Positions 1 through 12,727 of a stretch of 64,000 bases of DNA are shown piece after piece. The notes under the pieces are model-generated. The model was not told the DNA's origin and searched no databases. It saw nothing but the letters and a program-made list of their open reading frames with translations. The stretch is from Caenorhabditis remanei (taxonomy: Eukaryota; Nematoda; Chromadorea; Rhabditida; Rhabditidae): assembly GCF_010183535.1 (NCBI RefSeq), contig NC_071333.1, positions 11,158,587 through 11,222,586 on the forward strand, read 5' to 3'. The translations under genes were made by a program, and so were the position numbers. The first letter of the stretch is position 1. The number at the start of each line of letters is the position of its first letter.

Positions 1-369
1 ATATCACATGGCAAATTGGAACATTATTTAGTAAGACATATTGTTAATTCGAGCATTTTGGGGTGTGTTGAAGAGGTTGTTGGGAAGTTTTCATAGAGAA
101 AACACAATGAAACAGTTGAGTGGGAAAAGGCGGGGGGAAGACAGGAAATTGACCAAATAATAGTAAAGAAATAATTCTGAAACCGTGAACAACCGTTAAA
201 TGTATCATAACGGTAGATGGCAAATCAATAAACATATCTAAACACAGGGCTAGTGATAGAAATGACAAAAAAGGCACAATATCCAAATGACGGTGGATAT
301 TGCGAAATGTGGATAGAGAGAGAGATGAGAGCAGACCGATTTGTGTTGAATTGAAGACTGATTGACCAA
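1..369. other. 3' flank of nck-1, no gene seen
   Basis: The sequence beyond the nck-1 stop codon. It is AT-rich and contains only short open frames with no splice support. It probably holds the nck-1 3' UTR. No RNA gene or repeat was recognised. Confidence 0.4.
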
Positions 370-3300
370 TTACTTCGGAAGCGGATTGGTCAAGTACAAT
401 TTCTCAGTTGGAGACGAAAAGCAGGGATTTGTGGTGTAGTGGCTGATGAGAGCATGCATGTTGGAGAACGTCCGATTTCCAATTTTCAGTTCTCCATCTA
501 CACTTTGCACCTTGAAATGTTTGTTTCGCTCGATTCCTCGCACTGAGATCGACAAATCGCCAGGCTGAAATTAAAATAGTTCAGTTTATGCTGTCATCTA
601 TAGTTTTATTATCATTTTCTCTAGATTTCTCGTAACGTGGATTCCTAGTTACAAAGTTTCAAGTGAAGATTTCTCTGTATCCCAACTATAGGAAAAGAGC
701 TGCAAATCAAATTTTCCACTTACATGGCTTTCCGAGTCTCTGACAAGAAACTCTCCGTTGCGAGCATGTTGGAGAAGTTCTTCAGCTCGATCCCTAGAGA
801 TTCGCCCAAAGAACCACGGCTCCTGATCCATTGGACGCTCGGCTCGTCCCGAGTATTGTGGGGCAAAGTCCGCGTTACTCGAAGAGGACTCGTTGATCAC
901 CTGGAATATTTTATATTACATAATGAAATATACTCATAGCTTTTTGAAAAAAAAAAAGAAACTGAATTCTCTACTTTCAAACGTTGAATCTATAGAACTC
1001 ACCTCGATGTAGTTCCGAGGAACCAGTCCAGTCTTGTTGTTCTTGTTCATTGCAAGCCACCAATCTGGATCATGTTCTGGATGAGCAACAATTTCGAGCC
1101 GTTCTCCCTTGCTGAACGAAAGCTCTTCATGAGATGAAGCCTCGAACGAGTAGAGTGCAACGACAGTCTGTAACCAATTGAATTTTATTATGAGTTGAAA
1201 AAAACGACTATACCTCAAGACATCCAGATGGAGCTGCTGGTTGAGGTTCACTCTGGCGGTATGACTCTGCTGGTGGTGGGACGGCAGACACAGGTTTTCG
1301 GTTTTCGATGGATCCTTGATTCCCATTTGTTGATGCTTCAACCTCCTCCACATAGTTTGACGGGAACCATCCGACACCTCCATTTGGTGCTTCTCCTTTC
1401 CACCATCCATCGGTGCTTTTCTCGACGACATAAACGAATTCTCCCTTGGTCAGACCAAGCTCGTCTTCGAGTCTTGGTTCATAGGTGAACTTCACGACTG
1501 CTTTTGTTCTTGTACTCATGATTGGGACCTGGAAAACATAGTTTGTTTTGAAATTGTCATTTAATGAATACACTTACCTTATGGGTAGATGGAGTTACCG
1601 CGCAATTGTTGTTCAGGCTGAAGGCGAGACGCTCAATGCCGTTGACTCGCTCTTCCTGAAAATTCAAAAATAAATGAAAAAAGACAGACAGATGGGAAAC
1701 GCGGATACTGAAGGAAGGCATGTACACATTAATCTCAAAATCGGTGTGTCTTGGAACCCAGTGAAGCTGTAAATCTTTTGAACATCTAATTAGTGCCGAA
1801 AACACACAACAAAAAGAAGAAACCACCAAATTAACAGGAAAGCCGGCGTTTTTCTCCCAACTTAGACACCCAGAACTAAAAATGAGGAGTGCGGGCACAA
1901 AAGTCATCAAAAATGAGTTGCCTACTTTGTCTGTGAACAGTACTAATCAATAGTCAAAGCTTCAACAAGTTTATTATCAGAAAATTGATGAAATTTGAAA
2001 ATTCGAAAAATGGGACAGACAAAAAAAGAGTCCCAGAGAGCCGGAATTTCCAATTTTTGCCGATTCTTGCGTACGTGGCCAGGAGCAGCTACGCACTACC
2101 TGCTACCTTCAGTCACAAACGCAAATAAAGTGAGCGTTGAGCTCGTAGGCAATGTGCATGCAACCACACACATCGAAACACGATTCGGTTGGGGAGTGAA
2201 GAGAGAAGGCCCCGATTGAGACAAAACGTATCAAGAAGAGAAACAAGAAGGGTAGAAATTTCGCGCGCTTGCAGACCCGAGACCGTCCGACTCATTTCTC
2301 CCTCGTTTTCCCGTACAATGTCGCCTGTTGGAGCCGCATCCGCATGATAACGACATTGATACTAGGCGCTAGCGCATGAAGACGCATACACAAATATTAA
2401 CGGTTTCGGTCATTTACGACGGTTTAGTGTGGAGAAAGTTCAGCATTTTCGTAATTCAATAGTCGAGAAAAAACTATTAGCGCAGATAAAAATTTCGGCG
2501 GCGCCAAGAGGCAATAATAAACTCAAACCTGTCAAAATGAATAGAAGAACGGCAAATGAAAGGCGAACGGACTGTCTCGGTCAGCATTGAGCAATCAATA
2601 ACTAACGCAAAAAAATGGATGCGGTCGGGCCGTGGGGGAAGAGGGTCCGGGTTTCTGCGCGTCAGTCTGTATGCGCCATATTTTACGCGCAATCGCCGCA
2701 GTAAGTTAGTGGACGAGTTATTAAGGTAATTACTGACGGAAAAGAGAATAAATTTAGAAACTTCTAGAAATTTGTCATTTTATGACAGTTTTGTTTTTCT
2801 TTGGGGGAAATATGAAGAATAAATGGCTGCAATGCATAATAAAACTTATTTGCAGTATTTTTTGTTTGTGAAAAGTAATAAATTGACGATCCGTTTACTC
2901 AATCGTTTTTTTACATCACAAGTTTGAGGAAAAGAGAGGTCGGAGGGAAACGATCGATGGCAGTGTAAAAGTTGTTTGATAAGAGGAAAGAATGTCTGGA
3001 CTGCACCAGTAATAAACATTATCGGTATTATAACACTCTACATATGAATCGAAACAAGAAACAATGTGTCTTTACTTCATTTTAACTATCGAACGTTTCA
3101 ATGAAGCCAAAATTCTCTTGGATGGAAAGTTGGCTGTGTAAACATAGACATCTTCCACGTGAGGACTGGTTTTGACAGTTATAAGAACTATGTGAGAGTG
3201 CGACATTACAGTTGATTATGTTACGTTTAGCTATTGCTGGCCGACGGAAGCGCCCCGATGCTACCACTTTTTTTGATTTTGTTTTTGTTTGGAAGGAGAG

Positions 3301-4022
3301 TGTGAGTTTTAAAAAAGAGAAACACTCACCGGTTCCGGATCCGAGGATCGGTTGCGACCTCGCGCTAAACCTTTGATTGTTCCTTTTGCTTTGTCCACAA
3401 TTGATTCTTTCCGCACGTAGTTTGATGGCACAAAACCAATACTGTTCGAATCGTTGACCACCTGCAAAAAATGATCAATGGGTTTAATAAAAGGATTCAT
3501 GAAATTGGAGTATAAATCATTCCAGAATGGCATAAACCATGTTCGTTTAAACGTTATATCGAGAAAACTTTTCAAAGAAATGATAGTTTATGTACGTTTA
3601 TGAAATGCAAAAAGTTTCTCGGGCTACATTATTTCAACATTCAGTTTTGATTAGTCACCATACCCTGCTTTCCATATATGGACAGAATGAGTCATTTACA
3701 GAATTTCTTCAAGGAAAGCAGTGAGTAGTAAATTTCTGGTTGTATTAGCATGTTATTTTCAGAAGTTTTGTATCTAGAACAGTTCCTTCGAATTTCTAAA
3801 AAAAAATCAATTTTAAAGATGTTGTCAGCCGTTTTAATTTTTTAATATAAATGCTGATAAAGATAACAACTTTTACAAACGTTTCAAAAGTTTAGATAAT
3901 CTCACTTTCCACCAGTTTTTGCTATCATCCAGTAATTTTAATCGTTCATTCTTTTTGATTGTCAATTCCTGATCCTCCTGTGCTATGTAGTCATATTTGA
4001 CGATAACATAGTCCTCCGACAT
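370..4022 (-). CDS. nck-1: NCK-family adaptor, three SH3 domains plus SH2
   Basis: An adaptor that links phosphotyrosine receptors to actin regulators in the cytoplasm. Seven exons splice cleanly (complement): 4022-3906, 3461-3330, 1655-1578, 1528-1214, 1167-1003, 900-724, 564-370, giving 392 aa, close to the roughly 395 aa I recall for the C. elegans protein. SH3-1 (about residues 5-60) is split by the first intron and ends in [10 protein letters not shown]3-2 holds [22 protein letters not shown]3-3 holds DWWLAMN and GLVPRNYIE. The C-terminal SH2 starts PWFFGRISR, carries the FLVRDSES phosphate-binding motif and ends LYLTNPLPK. An acceptor (TTTATTACAG) lies just upstream of the ATG, so the transcript is probably trans-spliced. 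The 1.7 kb intron at 1656-3329 separates the first SH3 exons. C. elegans is known to make a short isoform lacking SH3-1, and an internal promoter here is possible; the ATG at the start of exon 4 (VPIMSTR) is a candidate start. Confidence 0.95.
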
Positions 4023-4758
4023 TCTGAATATCCGATGTAATACACCCTGTAATAAAAAGTAGTTTAGAAATGACGGATTGGATAACGGAAAAAAAGGAAC
4101 AAGTGAGAAAAACGGGAAAGAGAGAAATGAGAGGATAAGATGAGATGCGCAACTCGTAATTGACGTCGTCTATTCTACCTCTACCGCTACCGCCGTCCCC
4201 AAATCTACACCTACACCTGATAAAATCAACATTAGTGAGCGGAAAAAAGGAGGCGCGCTGACTGACGACGCCACTGTTTTCTAGGATATATCGGTCAATG
4301 TCAATCTGTTCAGAAATCAGTTAGACTGTTGGATGAATGGTCAAAGCGTGTCACGAACACGTTCCGGTACATTACGCACATCTGACTTATCCTGAACTTT
4401 TCCATGTTTTTCTATTCTAGGAAACTGTTTTCATGGTTTCGATTTAAATACATAACAGAATAAAAGAGAAACAAATCAGGTTGTTTGGTGTGACGGTGAA
4501 TAAAAAAGTGAGAAGAGAATAATAACAAGTAGCATAACGCCGCCAACATTGACTATTCGGTAATACTATTTAGTATGCAAACATGAGTACACAACCATAA
4601 AAACGTGAAAAAATGAAGAATGACCAACTCTATTTCTGGTTCGTATAAAAAGAGGTAAAGACATATCGTCAACAGCATCTTATGCGTTCGAGAAAAATCT
4701 TTGGGTCAAAGAGTAGCACATATCTAGATTTCCTGGTCATTTCCTTTCTTTCATAGCT
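4023..4758. promoter_or_regulatory. nck-1 upstream region
   Basis: Non-coding sequence upstream of the first nck-1 coding exon. A splice acceptor abuts the exon at about 4046. A CT/AC-rich block with repeated CTACC and CTACAC units lies at 4176-4218. No open reading frame is supported. It is called regulatory by position only. Confidence 0.3.
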
Positions 4759-6492
4759 TACATGGAATGTATTTTGACTGCTACCCCTAAAGTACTGATT
4801 TTTTTTACTCATTCGATGAATTTTCTCAAGACAAAATGGCCCATAAAGGCTTTTTCTGTGACGTGACCTCGTTTTTGAAAAATTGAGATTTTTCGAAAAT
4901 GAAATTTTTTCGAAATTTTTTTTTCATTAATTTTTTTCATTATTTTACCGGATTGTTCAGAAAATGGCCTTGCACATAATTGTAGCAAATTTTATGTAGT
5001 TTTTGACAAAAGTAGGACACTCATGAAAAAAAATTTTTTTGATCCTGAAAAAGGTAAAAATGTGACACCCTCCAAAAAAAAATTTTTTTTTTCGAGGTCG
5101 GCAGAGGTGACATACATATGGTAAGAAAGAACAACTTATGTGGATTATTTTTTCATATAGCACTATAGTCGCTTCCAGTTGAAAATTAAGGAAAACATTG
5201 CTCTGAAAATTTTCATTTTTCGAAAAAATGTGACATGTCGGAAATAAGTTCGAATTTCTAATATTGTCCAAGCTCCTAATCAAGTCTATTAAAAATAACC
5301 ATTTCCTGAATATGTTCCACCATTTTCGAACAATGATTCACATCCGTGTTAACTTCTCTTGTCATAGCACTCGTTCAAAGATTTCAAGTTTTCTCATGTG
5401 GTGGAAATTCAATTGCTCATAACTCCTCTAAAACTGAAGCAAACTTGTTCAAAAGCTCAGAACAACCCAAAAATGACAATTGCTTCTCAAAAATCATAAT
5501 TGGGCTGTTTTTCCAAAAATTATTTTTTTCGATTTTTGATAAGGGGGGACCACATGAAATTTTTCCAGAAACTTGAAAATTTTTTTTTTCGAAAACAACC
5601 ACAATTAACAGTTTTTAGCATTTATTCTTGTTTATAAACTTGTTTTGAGTTGTTTTCGAAAAAAAAAATTGTTCAAGTTTCTGGAAAAATTTCATGTGGT
5701 CCCCCCTTATCAAAAATCGAAAAAAAAATTTTTTTCTAAAAACATTCCAAATATGATTTTCAAAAATCAATAATTATTTTTGAGTTGCTCTGTGTTTTTG
5801 AGCCTGTTTCCTTCAGTTTCAGAGAAGTTATAAGCTGTTGAACTTCTTTCACATGAGAAAACTTGCAATCTTTGAACGAGTGTTATGACAAGAGAAGTTA
5901 ACACGGATGTGAATCATTGTTTGAAAATGGTGGAACATATTCTGAAAATTGTTATTTTTATTAAACTTGATTAGGAGCTTGGACAATATTAGAAATTCGA
6001 ACTTATTTCCGACATGTCACATTTTTTCGAAAAATGAAAATTTTCAGAGCAATTTTTTCCTTAATTTTCAACTGGAAGCGACTATAGTGCTATATGAAAA
6101 AATAATTCACATAAGTTGTTCTTTCTTACCATATGTATGTCACCTCTGCCGACCTCGAAAAAAAAATTTTTTTTTTGAAGGGTGTTACATTTTTACCTTT
6201 TTCAGGATCAAAAAATTATTTTTTCATGAGTGTCATATATTTGTCAAAAACTACATGAAATTTGCTACAATTATGTGAAAAGCCTCTTTTCTGAACAATC
6301 CGGTAAAATAATGAAAAAAATTAATGAACAAAAATTTTCGAAAAAAATTCATTTTCGAAAAATCTCAATTTTTCAAAAACGAGGTCACGTCACAGGAAAA
6401 GCCTTTATGGGCCATTTTGTCTCGAGAAAACTTATCGAATGAGCGAAAAAAATCAGTACTTTAGGGGTAGCAGTCAAAATACATTCCATGTT
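4759..6492. repeat. 1.73 kb foldback (palindromic) element
   Basis: Two arms of roughly 850 bp are near-perfect reverse complements around a spacer of about 50 bp near 5603-5650. The left arm opens CATGGAATGTATTTTGACTG; the right arm closes with its complement. TTA lies directly outside both ends and could be a 3-bp target duplication, as made by PIF/Harbinger-type transposases, although the termini are not typical of that family. Arms differ by a few substitutions and small indels, for example a homopolymer-length difference near 5090/6160. Open frames inside mirror each other and are not genes. It probably is a non-autonomous DNA transposon. Confidence 0.85.
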
Positions 6493-6837
6493 AGATTCTA
6501 GAGAGAGCATAAAGAAAAAACGACCCAACGTGAGATGGCAGGTAAATCACGAGGGTTTCTGAATTCCGGAAGAGCCTGGGCAGACGATGTCCCAGAAATG
6601 CACTTCTGAATCCTACAGCAGAGGAATTCTTTATTTTTGCACTTTCCAACTGGAAAATTATATGGTCTGCGCATGACATTGAAGATAGATTATAGTTTTT
6701 CTTTCAGAGCAAAACATATAGGGAAATGAAGGAAGATTACATTTAAATTTGTTGAATGAATTCTAGAATAATAGATTTTTTGAACAAAGAACGACGCTGT
6801 GAAAAATGAAAATGTGCATTGATGTTTTCAGAATCGA

Positions 6838-6861
6838 GGTGGTGCTGTGGCAACGAACCAA
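6838..6861 (+). repeat. 24-bp exact direct repeat, copy 1
   Basis: The 24-mer beginning GGTGGTGCTGTGGCAACG recurs without mismatch at 8874-8897 on the same strand, two kilobases away. Flanks are not alike. Its function is unknown. Confidence 0.7.
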
Positions 6862-8625
6862 GGGGGGATTTCATCCGAATTAGTTTCTAATAAGTTTCTG
6901 TTGATTTTAACTTCATGAGAACATGTTTGGATCAATTCTATAACTGGTTGAAAAATGCAAGATTTGAAAAAAAAAACAGGAAGGATACATCATCCAACAG
7001 CTTTCAAAAAAGTTCGCTCCTTAAAAAAGATGAGGAACTAGTCAGCATTTTTTACTTTTAAGAAACAAAACAAAAAGCAAAGCAAAAACATCAGAGCAAC
7101 AATGGATAAGAGTAGTTGGGGGTCCCTCCTCCTCGTTTTCTTTGTACACATTCTCGGACAGGACAAGAGTCAATGACAAATGATGGGAATTTTTGGTTTC
7201 GAATGGGGGCCAGCAAGGGCCAAAATAATGCGAGAAATAGAGGGAAAACAAAGAGATTGAAGACGAATTGCTAAAATAATGTGGCAAATCTCAAATCTCG
7301 GAAAAATCCGAGACTGGAACGAGATGGTATTGTGGGATAAATATGAGATGCTTGAATAGCAAACAAGAATGGAATTGGTATAGAAATTGGAGAATGTCAA
7401 GGACTAACGCTGAGATTATCGAGTCATTAGAATAATGATGAGCGCTATTCATCGAAGGAGGGTAACACCTGCACATTCGTTGTTTCTGCCATCAGTTGAG
7501 TCCGGGTGGCCTAGTGTGTCTGCGCGGGTATTAGCAGCAGTAGCAGAAGATGAAGAAGAAGAAAAGTAGAAGAAGTGGACGAAGGGACATAACAACAACA
7601 ACGTTCGCTATTACCAATTATTTTGTCTCTTCTCTCACTTTCGCTTGCTTACTTTATCCCGTTCACATGGAAACAGACCAATTGCTGGTCTAGAAAGTTT
7701 TATTAAACTGAAGCCTGAAGTACACGAAATCAAAATTTATGCAAAACGTATAGGTGTAAAAGACAAGAGCCGACACCTACCGCAGGAAGAATACAAATTG
7801 AGTGACACCATTCAATCTCTATCAATCAGAAACGACGGAAGTCTTCATATTCGAAAAAAAGAGACAGGTGGTATCAGAGCAACAGGTATTCTATTTTTAG
7901 GTGAAATTACAGGTAAACTTTTGAAAATCAAAAAATACTGGGATGAAAGGAAACTGAAAATTAATATTGTTCAATAACAAAGAAGGTATACTGGTTTCAC
8001 CTCCCACCGAGAACAAAATATTGAAATCCTCTGAAAGGTCTAAGCCTCTTCTGCATTCTTCAATAGTTTATTGTCTGCTGTTGCTGCTGCCGCTATCGCC
8101 CACATTCCCTTCCTAGCGACCAACCGATAGTCTTGAGACCGGAATCATGGATGATACAAAAAAGAGGGATAATTAGATAGAAGCCGAAATTTGTGGTGGC
8201 ATCCAGCAACCAGGCTGTGAATGATACACATTTGAATAATTCCAAATCGGAAGGACAATGGAAGGAAAAGAAGACATGGATGAGGAACAAGAAAAGACAT
8301 GTATTCAGACATGGAGACCGGTGTTTCTGTTTTGAATCTGCATATATGATTGCAAGTACGAATAGGAAACGAGCATTTTGCATGTCAAACTTTTTTGGTA
8401 TAGTTCCAGGATTATATGAAGAAGAAGATAGGACAAAAAACAGAAAAAAGTTTTTTGAAAGGGTTTCATATTTCACTTTCGCACTTGTGGTAATTTATCC
8501 TTGGAAATTGAGAAAAAGAGTGGGAAGGAAGTACGGATCATTATGAACGTTTGGCATTGAAATGTGGTCGCAACCCATTATTGAGAGTTTAGAAAGGGAG
8601 GAAATGTTGAAGTGGATGTATGTGA

Positions 8626-8661
8626 TGTGTAGGCCTTACGCTCAAAGGTCGTAGGCCTACA
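8626..8661. repeat. Short inverted repeat around TAGGCC
   Basis: TGTAGGCCT at about 8628 faces AGGCCTACA ending at about 8661, with a 16-bp spacer. A stem-loop or small element remnant is possible. No further context was found. Confidence 0.5.
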
Positions 8662-8873
8662 TCTCGAGAAACGAAGACATATACGCACAGCTGGTAATTA
8701 GTGTTGGAAGGGTGACGGGGTTAAAATTTCTGTCGGTTTAGTTTTATGATGAGAGGAATTTCTTTACTAGACCACCACAAATGCAGTCATTCCAACAGCT
8801 GTTCGGAGAGTCAGAGAAAGAAAGAAAGAAGTAAGTGCTTTGAATAGTGGGGTGCCAATAATTCTTAGGTGTC

Positions 8874-8897
8874 GGTGGTGCTGTGGCAACGAACCAA
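8874..8897 (+). repeat. 24-bp exact direct repeat, copy 2
   Basis: Second copy of the 24-mer found at 6838-6861, in the same orientation. Confidence 0.7.
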
Positions 8898-10778
8898 AAA
8901 TGTGGGGAGAAAAGGGAGACCTCACACGTGCTGAGAAAACACGCACACATGCATACGGACTACCGGGAGATGGCGAAGAAAAGATAATGGTTATGGAGAG
9001 ACGCAGGTGGAAAAGTCACTGTAATAAAATAGATCTTGCTAGATATTCACTGGAGTAGAATGCAAAGCTAAAGCCAAGCTAATGCACAATTCAGTGAGTA
9101 AATTATAATTCAATAATAATCCAAAAAATTGAAAAAATTGTATAGTTTTTAATCTTGTAGGATCACCCTTCTCGAATTCAAACAAGATTCGCCTTTGAAG
9201 AATTCATTATTTTTTCAATATGATGTAGAGCTCAAAAACAAAACGAGAGAATCTATCAAATTTTGATTCAGAAAAAAGGGATGTTTAATTTCTGTCTAGA
9301 TTGCAAAAAAAACTGAAAACACTTCTTGATGGAAAAAGAACCTTCTGGAAACTTTTCTGTCAACTAGTACAACTAAAAAAGGAGTTTCTCAAGACCAACA
9401 TTACGTTCAAAAGGTGCGTATTTGTTTACAGAAGGCGTGTCGAAAGGGTACAAACCAATGAACACCATATATATTCTGTCTGGATTACTCATGATTGCTA
9501 CCCTTTGTAGAAATAAATTGGAAAATAGGAAGCAGAAGAAAAGACTGGTGAGGAAGATGAATGAGAAGAAACGGATGCAGAAGACTGCACAAAAAACCGG
9601 GCAAGCAAATTGGTGAACGGGTGGTGGTGGTGTGACGCCAATCTCATCTGCCCCCGGGGCTGTCGTGTACCAGTATTAGTGTTGGGGGGCGTCAGAGATG
9701 AGCCCATTAAAATAGTGTAGTCCTCAGAAGAGACGCAGAAGGTTGTGTGAAAGAGAGAACGGGAAGGTTGAGGATGATCACAAATGTCATATGTCACTGT
9801 GCTTTCTCAGAGATTGATGATGTTGATCCGCTGCCCACACGTACTACCTAGCCATACTGTTTGAAGGTGCAACTACGAAATTCAATTAACACGAAATGTT
9901 GAAGTGCATGAAACAAGAAAAAGGAAGAAGAAAACTTTGAGGTTTTCACAAATTAGGTTATTCAAATTGAATCAAGAGTACAAACAATAAGGTCAGATGT
10001 AGGTAGGTAGCAAAACCTATTGAAAGTCAATTTGGAATAATTTGAAACTTTGTCAGTAGCTGCAACTTTTTAAGATTCAAAAATTACTTTTTACCAATTG
10101 AAACCCTAGTGTTGAATTCTATCTGGTCTACGAAGAAATCTCGAGTGTTAAATCAAAAAATCTAGATCAATGCAATAGGAACTAAGAATGAAGAAAATGT
10201 GATGAGATTAGACTTATCAAGGAGAAAGGAACTAATGACCGTCTGTGTCTGTCTACCCATTTCAAAAAAATCAAAAAAGGGAAGAAGGAGAAGAACGCGA
10301 TGTTCCTATCCGATTTCACGCCTTCTCATCAGCGTTGACCTCTTTCTCAAAACACACATAGAACAAATTACGCAAACTAATCCTTCCGATTTTGTCACCA
10401 TCACACAATGACCCTATTGGAGACGTTTTGAAGGGTCTGTGCCAAATTTTCATCGTTCCTCCATGTTTTGCCTATGTCAACATCTCTTCCCCCTCGACTG
10501 CTTTGGTTTTTGTGTAGGATTATGGGTAAAATAGGATTATTCGAGCAAAAGTGAGCATGAACAAGCAAAAACGGTGACTGAGAAACTGCTCGTATTGTTT
10601 AATATTGGTCTGGAGAGCGAAATGTTGCACTGCGCTGGCTTTATGAATTCAATTTTGTCACATGCTTCCGTTCAGATGTGATGTAGAAAGTAGAAAATTA
10701 AATTTGAAGATACATCGAAAAAATGTGAAAACTGATGCTCATCTATCTTTCAGTTTAGTTAGTTTAGTTTCATTTCTA

Positions 10779-12727
10779 ATGGAAAAACCATTGAGGCGTG
10801 GGAATACCAAGGTCATGAAAAGTTCACCGGATCTTGTTTCAGATGATTATTCTAGTACGGATAGAATCGGAAGCGGGAACTGGTAAGTGCAGTAATAGGA
10901 CTCATGCATTAGCCATCAGACAGCTATATGGTTGTTTGAACTTTTTGGCCTACTAGTCCATAAAAGCTTCAATAAAATAAGTTGGTGAAAGAGAATGTGC
11001 AAGAGAAGAACAGAAGATAGACGAGCTCTTCGTCAAGTAGCCGTCGGACTTTACTTGAAAGTGTGTGGGCTCTCGGACTCTCACAAATTCCCAAATTGTG
11101 TGACACATTTCGCAACAAAGCCAAATTTCTTGCGTCCGCGATTGAAATTCGGACTTGTAAAAATGGAAGAAAAAGGAATGGGAAGACGAGGAGTCCCGCC
11201 AGAAAAAAACGAAAAAAGGAGGATTTGTTGAATAGATAAGAGGAGCGTTTTCTTGACTGTTGGGTCCAGAATTGTTTATTCGTGGTGTACTTGGTGGTGC
11301 CTCTTGTCTCTAGTGAAATGTGTTCTTGCAGGACAAAGAAACAAGGAGAATAGCCTGACAACTGATTCCTATGTGCTCGATTTCTTGCTATCCGTCTACT
11401 ATTAGATTGGTGTAACATTTTACGAGAGAGTCTTTGCAACTTTGGTTTAATTGCTTTACTAGGTGCAACATTCATTTTTCTGAACAGATTTCTTAAGAAG
11501 ATCTGACTGTTTTGAGAAAATGTTTTACAGGTTATGTTTCCCAATAATCAATAAGAAAATCTGATATTTCAAAGAGAGTTAGTTGATATTATTCAAACGT
11601 TATGAGATATCAAACTCTCTTAATGATTCTAGTAATTTTCGAAGAACTATTAACAAAATAATAAGCGTTAATATAATTCTTACACGAAATTAGTAAAATT
11701 GTCAAAAATTGAATAAATTGCAACTTATTCTTATCCTAAGTTAAAATCCCTCAGAAATTGCAGTTTTCTTGAACAGTACTTGGCGTTTTCCTACAGTTGG
11801 ATCAATTCCACCGCCAGTCTAAGATCAACAGAAACAAACGAAGAATGATGAGAAAGAAACATTGGGTAAGTCCTCGATGGATCGAATTTCTTTTTCGTAT
11901 TGATGAAAACGAACGAAATGGTTTTACGGGTGGCGACCCGACTGAGTAAGTGTTTGCCTTACCATGATTAATTATTTCTCGGGGCCTAAGCGAAAAAGAA
12001 ACGGAAGATGTCAAAGAAGGCGAAAAAGAAAAAAATATATATAACCTTAGACAAAGAATGTATACATATACACACATACACACGTTTCAATTCCGTTTTC
12101 TCCGTTTCCTCCTTGGGGGTTTATTTATGATAGTTTTGAAACAAAAGAAAAGAAAAACTACGACAGGAATGACTACGAACATGGAAATGTTAAAGAATTT
12201 TTAGAAAAATGAGAGAAAATAAAAAAATATAAATAGATTTTTCAATGAGAAAGTGTGGTCAATTGGTATCAATGTGCAGAAAAAATAAAGTGTAATAAAG
12301 TTGAAATGCGCACCTCTTGAGACTGACAAACGGAAGGCGAGAAGCACTTATCGAGTATCTTTTCTCAACTCAACACACATCATATTTTTCTTGGATCTCC
12401 GGGTTGTCTTACGTATTGTTTTTGAAATTCGAACCTTATTCACTCAGTTGTGTATGAATAAGTATAATGACAGATGTCAGTGACATGGAGACGGCGTCTT
12501 GTGTTACATGTTCTCCACAAGCGGCTTCAATCAATCTTCGCAGCGTACTTGAAACTCTATGAGATAGGAAAAACGTTCAGTTTGCTAATTGTAACCCGAA
12601 GTGAATTTTTTTCAGGAACAGTATAACGTTGGATCGGGATTTAACTACTGGCAGGACCTCATTAAGATTTGAAAGTTATGATGAAAACAATCGGTTACAA
12701 TCTATGAGCATCAAACTTGCAGTCTGA
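10779..12727 (+). CDS. Possible small two-exon gene, 71 aa, unknown function
   Basis: I do not recognise this protein. Exon 1 (10779-10882) starts with ATG 27 bases after an acceptor (TATCTTTCAG) and ends TG|GTAAGT. Exon 2 (12616-12727) follows TTTTTTTCAG and ends at TGA. The phases match, giving MEKPLRRGNTKVMKSSPDLV at the N terminus and SMSIKLAV at the C terminus. The product is hydrophilic, Ser/Asp-rich and basic near its start, with no membrane segment. The 1.73 kb intron is long for this genome and contains a 191-aa minus-strand open frame (10969-11544) with no support. Exon 2 also reads in a second frame ending QDLIKI, so the model is tentative. Confidence 0.4.

Larger units (their letters stand above)
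6493..10778. other. Intergenic region without a supported gene
   Basis: About 4.3 kb of AT-rich sequence. Open frames of 70-127 aa occur on both strands (for example 7645-7977 and 8193-8546), but they lack an ATG or splice context or mirror each other, and none shows a recognisable domain. The region holds a repeated 24-mer (6838 and 8874), a GAAGAA-rich stretch at 7545-7580 and a short inverted repeat at 8626-8661. Confidence 0.5.

Noticed and set aside
5949..6278. 109-codon open frame in the foldback element
   Set aside because: The mirror arm encodes the same peptide at 4957-5283; it is repeat sequence rather than a gene.
7645..7977. 110-codon open frame, plus strand
   Set aside because: It has no in-frame ATG and no clear acceptor or donor, and I see no domain; it may still be an exon fragment.
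8093..8546. Overlapping open frames on both strands
   Set aside because: They mirror each other and neither has codon bias, splice sites or a domain.
10969..11544. 191-codon open frame, minus strand
   Set aside because: Composition (Phe/Leu/Arg/Ser-rich), no splice support and no motif; likely chance openness in the intron of the small gene.
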